A stretch of DNA of 64,000 bases from Gallionella sp. Its GTDB lineage: Bacteria; Pseudomonadota; Gammaproteobacteria; Burkholderiales; Gallionellaceae. Below are positions 44,645 through 52,548 of this stretch, piece after piece. The stretch lies in contig JAQTMZ010000006.1 in assembly GCA_028714075.1 (NCBI GenBank), positions 154,833 to 218,832 of the forward strand, written 5' to 3'. Within the stretch, counting starts at the first letter, position 1, and each line of letters starts with the position of its first letter. A program made the translations under genes and the position numbers. Under the pieces are notes generated by a model that ran no database searches, was not told the origin of the DNA, and was given only the letters and a program-made list of their open reading frames with translations.

Positions 44645-45025
44645 TCAGGGCGGCGTGCCATGATTCAAACCCATCAGGTGCCCCAACTCGTGAGCCACGG
44701 GCATGGGCGCCACAAACAAAATTGACAACCGCGAAGGCCTTGCGTGTCGAGGATATCGCCTCCACTGACTGATTCACCGCATAAGCACGACCACAGCCCG
44801 GCTTGCCCTGCATCATCAGTGCCGGTTATTGCGACGGTATAATCGGCGCCGAATTTATTTAGTTCAGATACATATTTTTACAGTGTCGTTTGAGTGGTTT
44901 GCTGTTGCCCTGCTGTGCGCCCGAGATCATCGCTGACCACGAAGCGGAGCCTATCGTCTCGGCGCATGCCCCGGTGGCAAAATATGCCGCCAGCGCCAAT
45001 ACAGCCGCAAGTTTAGCCAGTTCAT
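44645..45025 (-). pseudogene. Decayed secreted metzincin (reprolysin-like) zinc protease
   Basis: Three reading frames must be joined. First a signal-peptide-like ELAKLAAVLALAAYFATGAC, then ADYTVAITGTDDAG, then GCGRAYAVNQSVEAISSTRK and AFAVVNFVCGA in a second frame, then VAHELGHLMGLNHGTPP and a stop in a third. HELGHLMGLNH is a perfect HExxHxxGxxH metzincin zinc site. The order matches M12-type proteases, but the pieces are separated by frameshifts and the C-terminus ends early. A 100-residue open frame (44514-44816) crosses the site and is an artefact of the decay. Confidence 0.7.
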
Positions 45026-45038
45026 TTCAGCGAAACAA

Positions 45039-47492
45039 TCAATGCATACCCGTGTGAGACAGGACGAATTCCGCGATAGCCAGAGCGCGTTTTCTGCGCA
45101 GGTCATCTGCTGGATGTTCCAGCAGCGCACGGACTTCTCTGGTGAACTTGATAAGCCCGATCAATTCGATCCACTGCGGCAATTCCTTGGCTTCCTTAGC
45201 TGTAAGTGGATTGCAGGCAGCATATTGCGAAATGAATGCGTCAAAACGGGCAAAATCGGCAAGATGAATATATTGCTCGGCAAGAGAAAATTCAAAAGCG
45301 CCGTCGAGCACATCGGCCATGCGCGGGCCGAAATAAGCATTGTTAAAATCAAAAAAAACTGCCTGGCCATGTTGGTCGGTGATTATATTCTTGGGGGTAA
45401 CATCGCCGTGGTTGTGCACGGAAGGGCTGGAGGCGTACAACACTTCTCGGTGCTTGGTAGAGTTACAGCGCTCATGCAATGGGGCAAATTTGGCCAATGC
45501 TTCGGCGATCTCGGCGCTATGTGTGGAATCATTCAAATAAACCTGAAACAGCGGCAACCAAATGGAGCAGATATTTTCGAACAAAAAATCTTTAACCAGA
45601 TCCAGCGGGCGGTCAATTTGCACTTGGTGGATTTTTGCCAGGGCTGTGCACACTTTATCCAGAGGGTACTCGGGTTTCAACTGCGCTACGCCATGAATTC
45701 GCTCGAATAACAAGGCGGGATAGCCTTCAATGGTCGCATCCCCCGCTTGTTTAACAGGAATGATGCCGGCAGTCAAAATGCCGCGCTCCTTGAGTTGGGT
45801 AATCAATGTCCCTTCGTATGCGGTGTGTTCGGCGACACGTTCACGTTTGTAGTTGCCGGATACCTTGAAGAGTTTGAGTACGTAGTCGTGTTCGCCTACA
45901 AACACATTGTAAAGCGCATTCTCAGTGGCCACATTCATTGCAGCCATATTCATCTTTTCGACAATGACCTGCGGGAAAGCATACAGCCCGGCAATCCGCT
46001 TGGCGATTCTCCCCTCTTCCCCGCCACGGCTAATGATTCCATCGCGGGTACGGTCATAGAAAAGCTCGGCACTAAATTTCTTCAGGAATGCATCCTTCTC
46101 CTCATGATGCCCCCGCGACGGGAAGAATACATACGCGTCGATAAGGTGCTGGATGAACGGCAAATGTGGGTAGCGCTCCTTCCATTCGTCAATGCCATCC
46201 GCAATGGGAATTTCTTCAATGTGATAGATGGCGCAACGGTTGGAAGCTTCATCCTGCTTGATCAGCTTCCAGTGTTCTGGAATATCAGCCTCGCGCACCG
46301 AATTGATCTCCACCAATATGTCCACGTCAGATCCAAGTTTGACCTGTGCCCCGTTTACAAATGGCGCAAGGTAATACCCCAACTCACCGCGCAACGCCGA
46401 ACCCATCAGGTAAATCCTGTCAACTGCAGCAAAGGTAGCGATTTCGCTTTTCAACGTATCCTTGATTTGTTGTTGCAGTGCAGCTTGCTTGGCTGCTGTA
46501 AATTTCACTTTAGTGGGCTTCACAAACCATAATTTGAGGCTTACCAGAAAATCACCCCAAGTCTTGAAGAGTGCTGCTGCTTCTGCCTTGCCGCCTTGTG
46601 CAGATACGCTATAGGGAAAAATTACCTGCTGGTTGGCTGGAGAATAAAGCCACGATTGTTGGTCGATCTCCACATTCAGTTTCTGCCCTGTACTCAGGCT
46701 GAAATAAAGGTCGAGCACCTGACATTTGATTCGACCTAGAACATCAGGGTCGATACTAGCGGCGTTGCGGGACAAAAAATCGACCAATCTTTCTGTCTCC
46801 TTATTCCCCCGGATGCGCCTGTAATCGAATGCAGCAAGTTGGTTGTTAACTTTAGCCACTACCAATAGCTTCGAGCCTTGATAGCGATGCTCATACTTCT
46901 GCGCATCCAGCGTAAAACCAATTTGTTTAAAAGTCTCCCGTATCTTGGGAAAGTGATATGCAGCAACCGAAATAGCCAACACTTCGCCAGGCACATTACC
47001 CGTATCTAATACAAAATCAACATCGTTGACCTCCAACAACTCCAGCACCTCGTCGTAAGTCGCGGCATAAGGGCTGTCGATATCCATATTTTTGAATAAT
47101 TTCGCGATCTGCCGGAACTCAGCCTCGTTGAAGAGCAGCTTATAGTTGCGGTAGTGAAAATGAAACCCATCACTGCACTCCTCCAGAGAAAAACGCTGGG
47201 GGTGGTACTTGACCTCATGCTTGAGCAGCGACTCTGTCCAAATACGCACATCATCCTGGTTGGCATTGGGCAGCTTGCCGTCTTGGTAGTTTTTTTCATT
47301 GATGATGGTTTGTAATTCCAGCGACTGCTTGCGGAACGCATCACAAATATCCTCAAACTCGCCCCGGCTCAGCTCGATGCGCAAGTCGCGATAATGGATA
47401 TGAATGTTTTCCTCCATATCGAGGAAAAAATGCTGGTGGCGCTGCTTGCCCAAAATATTGCCACGGTAAAACATTTTCTTGATAACGCCCAT
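45039..47492 (-). CDS. Nucleotidyltransferase / aminoglycoside phosphotransferase-like kinase fusion
   Basis: An 817-residue soluble protein of three parts. Residues 20-140 contain two copies of an HYRD-type module (NIHIHYRDLRIELSRGEFED; GFHFHYRNYKLLFNEAEFRQ). A nucleotidyltransferase domain lies near 350-460 with GSALRGELG and GSDVDILVE (the DxD metal site). From about 520 an APH/choline-kinase-like domain has VHNHGDVTPKNIITD (catalytic aspartate) and FFDFNNAYFGPRMADVLD. A region before the transferase (about 140-230) shows another mixed alpha-beta fold (NDVDFVLDTGNVPGEVLAISV). It may prepare an activated sugar or phospho-sugar for the surface. It stands alone between the signalling block and the secreted repeat protein. 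Confidence 0.75.
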   Translation of the reverse strand: MGVIKKMFYRGNILGKQRHQHFFLDMEENIHIHYRDLRIELSRGEFEDICDAFRKQSLELQTIINEKNYQDGKLPNANQDDVRIWTESLLKHEVKYHPQRFSLEECSDGFHFHYRNYKLLFNEAEFRQIAKLFKNMDIDSPYAATYDEVLELLEVNDVDFVLDTGNVPGEVLAISVAAYHFPKIRETFKQIGFTLDAQKYEHRYQGSKLLVVAKVNNQLAAFDYRRIRGNKETERLVDFLSRNAASIDPDVLGRIKCQVLDLYFSLSTGQKLNVEIDQQSWLYSPANQQVIFPYSVSAQGGKAEAAALFKTWGDFLVSLKLWFVKPTKVKFTAAKQAALQQQIKDTLKSEIATFAAVDRIYLMGSALRGELGYYLAPFVNGAQVKLGSDVDILVEINSVREADIPEHWKLIKQDEASNRCAIYHIEEIPIADGIDEWKERYPHLPFIQHLIDAYVFFPSRGHHEEKDAFLKKFSAELFYDRTRDGIISRGGEEGRIAKRIAGLYAFPQVIVEKMNMAAMNVATENALYNVFVGEHDYVLKLFKVSGNYKRERVAEHTAYEGTLITQLKERGILTAGIIPVKQAGDATIEGYPALLFERIHGVAQLKPEYPLDKVCTALAKIHQVQIDRPLDLVKDFLFENICSIWLPLFQVYLNDSTHSAEIAEALAKFAPLHERCNSTKHREVLYASSPSVHNHGDVTPKNIITDQHGQAVFFDFNNAYFGPRMADVLDGAFEFSLAEQYIHLADFARFDAFISQYAACNPLTAKEAKELPQWIELIGLIKFTREVRALLEHPADDLRRKRALAIAEFVLSHTGMH

Positions 47493-47646
47493 GATGCTTA
47501 AATCTCCAGAACTATCTCGATGACATATGCCATTAATCGGATTTCTTGTTCCAATTCTAAATCAAATTGATGCGTGGAAATTCCATTTCACCATCAATAG
47601 TGACCTATTGTAGGGGTGTGATTTATCGTGCCGACCTATTCATGAG

Positions 47647-47663
47647 CGTTCCCACGCGGAACG
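47647..47663. repeat. Short REP-like palindrome
   Basis: CGTTCCCACG-CGGAACG is an imperfect shorter relative of the palindromes at 31466, 31537 and 56561. Confidence 0.5.
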
Positions 47664-47713
47664 ATGGAGTGATGCAAATGAAAAGCTTCCAACCTGTAGT
47701 TTTGGCAACGTAT

Positions 47714-47745
47714 AAAAAAACGGGATTCCCTACACAGGAATCCCG
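47714..47745 (-). terminator. Terminator after the secreted repeat protein gene
   Basis: CGGGATTCC and GGAATCCCG form a nine-base stem with a seven-base loop; on the minus strand it is followed by TTTTTTT. It lies about 28 bases after the stop of the gene at 47773. Confidence 0.85.
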
Positions 47746-47772
47746 CCAATTTATGCAACAAAGCCTACTGGA

Positions 47773-50700
47773 TTACCACTCGATTTTATCAATGTTGCTA
47801 AAGTCGATTGTGCCATGCTCGGTAGTGATGCTACCAGAGTGACCATCCGTATTGATGGAACCATGCTCGTGACCATTAGTAACATCGTTGCCATCAATCT
47901 CGACAGTCCAGCCGCCGTGCGAAGCTGAATGACCAGGCCCACCACCCAGATCAATTTCGATAGTATCAGTCCAGCTGCCGCCACCACCATCCACCGTCGA
48001 ATGGCCGGAGATATCGCCGAAGGTAAACGTGTCGTTACCGGCATCACCGTACAGATGGTCGCTGCCACCAGAGCCGTGGATAGTATCGTTGCCGCTACCG
48101 CCATGGATATTATCGTTGCTGCTGGAGCCGCTCAGGTTATCGGCCTTGCTGGTTCCAGTGGTCTCATGAGCTGAACTGGAACTGCTTGAATCGCTGTTTC
48201 CGTGCCCAGAATTACCGCTGTTTCCATTTCCAGAATTGCCGCTATTCTCGGCATTATTATGGTCGCCAGAATTGCCAGGCGCAGATTGATCACCATTGCC
48301 GTGGCCGTTGTTGTCACCGTTGCCGTGATCGTTGTTTCCGTGATCGTTGTTTCCGTGATCGTTGTTTCCGTGATCGTTGTTTCCGTGATCGTTGTTTCCG
48401 TGATCGTTGTTTCCGTGATCTGCTGGGGTCGTTGTTGTAGTTGGTGCCGTTGTGCTAACCGGTGCTGTGGTGCTGACCGGTGCAGTCGTGCTAACCGGAG
48501 CCGTCGTGCTGACCGGTGCAGTCGTGCTAACCGGAGCCGTCGTGCTAACCGGAGCCGTCGTGCTGACCGGAGCCGTGGTGCTGACCGGTGCCGTGGTGCT
48601 GACCGGTGCCGTGGTGCTGACCGGTGCCGTCGTGCTGACCGGTGCAGTCGTGCTGACCGGTGCAGTCGTGCTGACCGGTGCAGTCGTGCTAACCGGAGCC
48701 GTCGTGCTGACCGGAGCCGTGGTGCTGACTGGAGCAGTCGTGCTGACCGGAGCCGTCGTGCTAACCGGTGCTGTGGTGCTCACCGGAGCAGTGGTGCTCA
48801 CTGGCGCTGTCGTGCTCACTGGCGCTGTCGTGCTCACCGGAGCAGTTGTGCTCACTGGCGCTGTGGTGCTCACCGGTGCCGTGGTGCTGACCGGCGCTGT
48901 CGTGCTAACCGGTGCCGTGGTGCTGACCGGAGCAGTCGTACTGACCGGCGCTGTCGTACTGACCGGCGCTGTCGTGCTAACTGGAGCAGTCGTGCTGACC
49001 GGTGCCGTGGTGCTAACCGGAGCAGTCGTGCTAACCGGAGCCGTTGTACTTACTGGAGCAGTCGTGCTCACTGGTGCTGTGGTGCTAACCGGAGCTGTGG
49101 TGCTAACCGGTGCCGTGGTGCTAACCGGAGCTGTGGTGCTAACCGGAGCCGTGGTGCTGACCGGAGCAGTCGTACTGACCGGAGCAGTCGTACTGACCGG
49201 AGCAGTCGTACTGACCGGCGCTGTCGTGCTAACTGGAGCAGTCGTGCTGACCGGAGCAGTCGTACTGACCGGAGCAGTCGTACTGACCGGCGCTGTCGTG
49301 CTAACTGGAGCAGTCGTGCTGACCGGTGCCGTCGTGCTCACCGGTGCCGTGGTGCTAACCGGAGCAGTCGTGCTAACCGGAGCCGTTGTACTTACTGGAG
49401 CAGTCGTGCTCACTGGAGCTGTGGTGCTAACCGGAGCTGTGGTGCTAACCGGTGCCGTGGTGCTAACCGGTGCCGTGGTGCTAACCGGTGCCGTGGTGCT
49501 AACCGGTGCCGTGGTGCTAACCGGAGCCGTGGTGCTAACCGGAGCCGTTGTACTTACTGGAGCAGTCGTGCTCACTGGTGCTGTGGTGCTAACCGGAGCA
49601 GTCGTACTGACCGGCGCTGTCGTGCTAACTGGAGCAGTCGTGCTAACTGGAGCAGTCGTGCTGACCGGAGCAGTCGTGCTGACCGGAGCAGTCGTGCTCA
49701 CTGGTGCAGTGGTGCTAACCGGAGCCGTGGTGCTGACCGGTGCAGTCGTGCTGACCGGTGCCGTCGTGCTCACTGGTGCTGTGGTGCTAACCGGAGCAGT
49801 CGTGCTAACCGGAGCCGTTGTACTTACTGGAGCAGTCGTGCTCACTGGAGCTGTGGTGCTAACCGGAGCTGTGGTGCTAACCGGTGCCGTGGTGCTAACC
49901 GGAGCCGTTGTACTTACTGGAGCAGTCGTGCTCACTGGTGCTGTGGTGCTAACCGGAGCAGTCGTACTGACCGGCGCTGTCGTGCTAACTGGAGCAGTCG
50001 TGCTGACCGGAGCAGTCGTGCTGACCGGAGCAGTCGTGCTCACTGGTGCAGTGGTGCTAACCGGAGCCGTGGTGCTGACCGGTGCAGTTGTGCTGACCGG
50101 TGCCGTTGTGCTCACCGGAGTGGTTGTGCTCACCGGAGCAGTGGTGCTAACCGGTGCTGTCGTGCTGACCGGAGCAGTCGTGCTAACCGGTGCAGTTGTG
50201 CTGACTGGTGCTGTGGTGCTAACCGGAGCCGTGGTGCTGACCGGTGCTGTGGTGCTCACTGGTGCAGTCGTAGCAATCGGAGTCGGGGTTGGTGTTACAG
50301 CAGCCGCATCTGTTGCCGCTGCACCAGCACCAGCCGTGGGTGCAACTTCCGCAGTCGGCTCAAATTGACCTCCGCCATTCACCGTATTAGCAATTGGCGC
50401 AGCCGCTGCACTAGTAGCCGACTCCCCGCCACCAATAGGTGCTACAACACCTGGCGCGTTAGTATCTGAAGATGTACCTTTTACATTGGTTGGATTGATT
50501 ACCTCCACCTCTGCTTGAGGAAGCGGCTGATCAACAAGCGGCACCGGGATTTGCTGCCCATCGCTGTTGGCATTTATAGTTGGTACGGCACTCCCGGCCG
50601 CAACATTCTGGCGCTCCACACTCAAACCTTCGTCACGAATAGCACCCTCATTCACCTTGGTCTGATCCCGTGCTTCATCTTTCTTTATGTCGGACTGGAT

Positions 50701-50892
50701 ATTTTCATTGCCGGCACCTTCGACCCGCACCTGCCCTCCGGTTACGCTGTCAGCTTGACCTATACCCTCTTTGGCTTCCTCGTGGCTAAGCACCGTCATC
50801 TCATCAAACGAAACAGCTTGCTGGTCCGACGTAGCATTTTCGGTGGCAGGCTGTTCCTGATTTTGAGTGTTGTTTTCGTTGTTGGTAGCCAT
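47773..50892 (-). CDS. Large APVSTT-repeat, RTX-like protein; probable type I secretion substrate
   Basis: A 1039-residue protein with no signal peptide. The N-terminal 205 residues are acidic and low in complexity (DEMTVLSHEEAKEGIGQADS). Then come about 101 tandem APVSTT units (about 207-815), six DHGNN units, a Gly/Asn/Ser-rich stretch and RTX-like nonapeptides (DNIHGGSGNDTIHGSGGSDH; LYGDAGNDTF), ending in an acidic aromatic tail (IDFSNIDKIEW). Type I secretion signals lie at the C-terminus of RTX proteins, as here. HlyD, ABC and TolC genes lie upstream on the same strand. The Thr-rich repeat could be a stalk, perhaps glycosylated, as in mucin-like or adhesive matrix proteins. Confidence 0.85.
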   Translation of the reverse strand: MATNNENNTQNQEQPATENATSDQQAVSFDEMTVLSHEEAKEGIGQADSVTGGQVRVEGAGNENIQSDIKKDEARDQTKVNEGAIRDEGLSVERQNVAAGSAVPTINANSDGQQIPVPLVDQPLPQAEVEVINPTNVKGTSSDTNAPGVVAPIGGGESATSAAAAPIANTVNGGGQFEPTAEVAPTAGAGAAATDAAAVTPTPTPIATTAPVSTTAPVSTTAPVSTTAPVSTTAPVSTTAPVSTTAPVSTTAPVSTTTPVSTTAPVSTTAPVSTTAPVSTTAPVSTTAPVSTTAPVSTTAPVSTTAPVSTTAPVSTTAPVSTTAPVSTTAPVSTTAPVSTTAPVSTTAPVSTTAPVSTTAPVSTTAPVSTTAPVSTTAPVSTTAPVSTTAPVSTTAPVSTTAPVSTTAPVSTTAPVSTTAPVSTTAPVSTTAPVSTTAPVSTTAPVSTTAPVSTTAPVSTTAPVSTTAPVSTTAPVSTTAPVSTTAPVSTTAPVSTTAPVSTTAPVSTTAPVSTTAPVSTTAPVSTTAPVSTTAPVSTTAPVSTTAPVSTTAPVSTTAPVSTTAPVSTTAPVSTTAPVSTTAPVSTTAPVSTTAPVSTTAPVSTTAPVSTTAPVSTTAPVSTTAPVSTTAPVSTTAPVSTTAPVSTTAPVSTTAPVSTTAPVSTTAPVSTTAPVSTTAPVSTTAPVSTTAPVSTTAPVSTTAPVSTTAPVSTTAPVSTTAPVSTTAPVSTTAPVSTTAPVSTTAPVSTTAPVSTTAPVSTTAPVSTTAPVSTTAPVSTTAPVSTTAPVSTTAPVSTTAPVSTTAPVSTTAPVSTTAPTTTTTPADHGNNDHGNNDHGNNDHGNNDHGNNDHGNNDHGNGDNNGHGNGDQSAPGNSGDHNNAENSGNSGNGNSGNSGHGNSDSSSSSSAHETTGTSKADNLSGSSSNDNIHGGSGNDTIHGSGGSDHLYGDAGNDTFTFGDISGHSTVDGGGGSWTDTIEIDLGGGPGHSASHGGWTVEIDGNDVTNGHEHGSINTDGHSGSITTEHGTIDFSNIDKIEW
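48320..48420. repeat. 15-bp tandem repeats encoding DHGNN
   Basis: GTTGTTTCCGTGATC recurs about six times without visible change on the plus strand, encoding (DHGNN)6 on the minus strand, followed by a DHGNG variant. The exact identity points to recent expansion. Confidence 0.85.
48445..50269. repeat. 18-bp tandem repeats, about 101 copies, encoding APVSTT
   Basis: The element GTGCT begins at 48452 and ends its series at 50252, exactly 100 periods of 18 bases, so no unit contains an indel. Unit sequences differ almost only at third codon positions (GTGCTGACC, GTGCTAACC, GTACTGACC, GTGCTCACT and so on), and one unit changes Ala to Thr. Blocks of several units recur as larger duplicates. Confidence 0.9.
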
Positions 50893-51025
50893 GATTCAAT
50901 CCTTTTAATTATAGTGCCCGCTTGACTGAACACACCGGTTCAACCAACTTTCAGTGATGCCATATTACAAAGGGTGGTTGCAAGATTATAGACAGCCAGA
51001 AGTTATAGGGAGCGCAGATTAAACC

Positions 51026-51105
51026 CGTTCGCATTGAGCTTGTCGAAATGCAGCGTATGTGAATCAGTATGTTGACAAAGGCTTCGACAAGCTCAGCCCG
51101 AACGG
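51026..51105. repeat. Inverted pair of GAGCTTGTCGAA repeats
   Basis: CGTTCGCATTGAGCTTGTCGAA (51026 on) and its reverse-oriented partner CTTCGACAAGCTCAGCCCG (from 51082) lie between the substrate gene and the HlyD gene. They belong to the same dispersed family as 42859-42977 and can pair in RNA. Confidence 0.7.
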
Positions 51106-51133
51106 CCTGAATAAATCTGCGTTTCCTATAGCC

Positions 51134-52519
51134 TTACCGCTCATGAAACGACATCGATACGACGTCGATCAACGGTTTAACCAGGTACGCCAACAGGGTT
51201 TTCTCTCCCGTCAAAATCTCTGCTTCCACGCTCATGCCGGGTTGCAGGAGATTGCGTCCCGGCACATCGCCAACATACGGGTTATTCAGTTCGACCAATC
51301 CCTGGTAATAAGGGGTTTTATTCTCGCCCACCATGCTGGAGGCGCTCACCCGTTTCAGGCGCCCTTTGACAAAACCGAACCGTGAATAGTCGTAACTCGT
51401 TACCCGCAGATTAACTGGCTGACCGACCCTGACAAAGCCGATATCGCGTGGCGTGATGCGCACCTCGGCTTCAAACACGGCGTTGTCTGAAACGACCTGC
51501 ATGAGCAATGCTCCCGGCTGGACAACTTGGCCAACATTTTGCACGCGCATATCCAAGACATAGCCACGGATGGGAGCGCGCACTTCGAGGCGATCCACGC
51601 GGGCCTGCAGGCGCTGGATAGTCTCCTCCACCTCGGCCATCTCGGCACGCACGGTACCCAGCTCGGCCAAGGCGTCGCGCCGCGATTGATTCTGTGCATC
51701 GGTGCGGCGGTTTACAATCTCCGCCAGCTCATTTCCGGCAACGCCAATTTCTTCTGTCAAACGCGCGATCTCGCCGGAAGCCGTCACTTTTGCCCGCCGG
51801 GTTTCCAGCAGCACGGTTCGGTTTATCAACTGGCGGGATGCCAGATTCTCGCGCATAGCGGAAAGTTCGCCGGTCAGGGCTTGCTGTTCCTTTGCCACTG
51901 CCAATGCCATTTCCAGTTGGCGGATGCGCTGCTTGCGCTGGTCGATTTGGCGATCCAATATCGAAAGAGTCGAATCCCTTGTGTCCAACTGCGTGATGTA
52001 TATTTCCTGCTGATTGGAAACCATGCCCGGCTGCTCTATGCCGAGTGCGGCAAAATCGGGTTTCTTGCCTTCCGTAAATGCCTTCAGCCGCGCCTCGCGC
52101 AGGCGCAACGAATCGAGGCGTGCCTTCATTTGCCCGTAATCGGCATGCGCCTGCGTACCATCAATGCGCAGCAGCACTGCGCCTTGTTCGACAAGTTTGC
52201 GCTCTTCAGCCGCGATTTCCGCCACTATGCCACCATCCAGATGCTGCACCACCTTGACGCTACCGGAAGGGATCACTTCTCCCGGAGCACGCGCCACCTC
52301 CTTCATGCGTGTCAACGCCGCCCATACCAGAAAAATCAAAACCAATGCCCCGACCAGATACAGGATAGGCCGGACAAAAGCAGGTACCAACTCCTCTTCG
52401 ATATGAATACTCTCCGCAAGGAGGCTGCGTTCCCTGCTACCCAGCGGGGCTTGTGCAGGAGATTCTGGCTCTTGAGGAACTTCTTTCTTTTTGAACAACA
52501 ATCTCTTCTTGAAAAACAT
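51134..52519 (-). CDS. HlyD-family type I secretion adaptor
   Basis: A 461-residue membrane fusion protein. One membrane segment lies near residues 50-75 (RPILYLVGALVLIFLVWAALT), followed by GSVKVVQHLDGGIVAEI, a long coiled-coil hairpin (about 110-300) and a beta-barrel region (VRAPIRGYVLDMRVQNVGQVVQPG; GMSVEAEILTGEKTLLAYLVKPL at the end). It links the inner membrane ABC exporter to the TolC channel. It lies 30 bases from the ABC gene, probably in one operon. Confidence 0.93.
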   Translation of the reverse strand: MFFKKRLLFKKKEVPQEPESPAQAPLGSRERSLLAESIHIEEELVPAFVRPILYLVGALVLIFLVWAALTRMKEVARAPGEVIPSGSVKVVQHLDGGIVAEIAAEERKLVEQGAVLLRIDGTQAHADYGQMKARLDSLRLREARLKAFTEGKKPDFAALGIEQPGMVSNQQEIYITQLDTRDSTLSILDRQIDQRKQRIRQLEMALAVAKEQQALTGELSAMRENLASRQLINRTVLLETRRAKVTASGEIARLTEEIGVAGNELAEIVNRRTDAQNQSRRDALAELGTVRAEMAEVEETIQRLQARVDRLEVRAPIRGYVLDMRVQNVGQVVQPGALLMQVVSDNAVFEAEVRITPRDIGFVRVGQPVNLRVTSYDYSRFGFVKGRLKRVSASSMVGENKTPYYQGLVELNNPYVGDVPGRNLLQPGMSVEAEILTGEKTLLAYLVKPLIDVVSMSFHER

Positions 52520-52548
52520 TTAGCTTAACTCCTGGCTTAACCCCGAAT

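Noticed and set aside
44514..44816. 100-residue minus-strand protein
   Set aside because: The frame crosses a metzincin motif in another frame and is best explained as part of a decayed protease gene.
48445..50269. Possible CRISPR array
   Set aside because: The units are 18 bp, contiguous, have no spacers and form a continuous coding sequence.
48202..50469. Two long plus-strand open frames (755 and 638 residues) opposite the APVSTT repeats, one reading LTGAVV throughout
   Set aside because: They are antisense reflections of the 18-bp repeat; the minus-strand frame has a normal N-terminus, RTX-like end, terminator and secretion neighbours, and the plus-strand frames have none.
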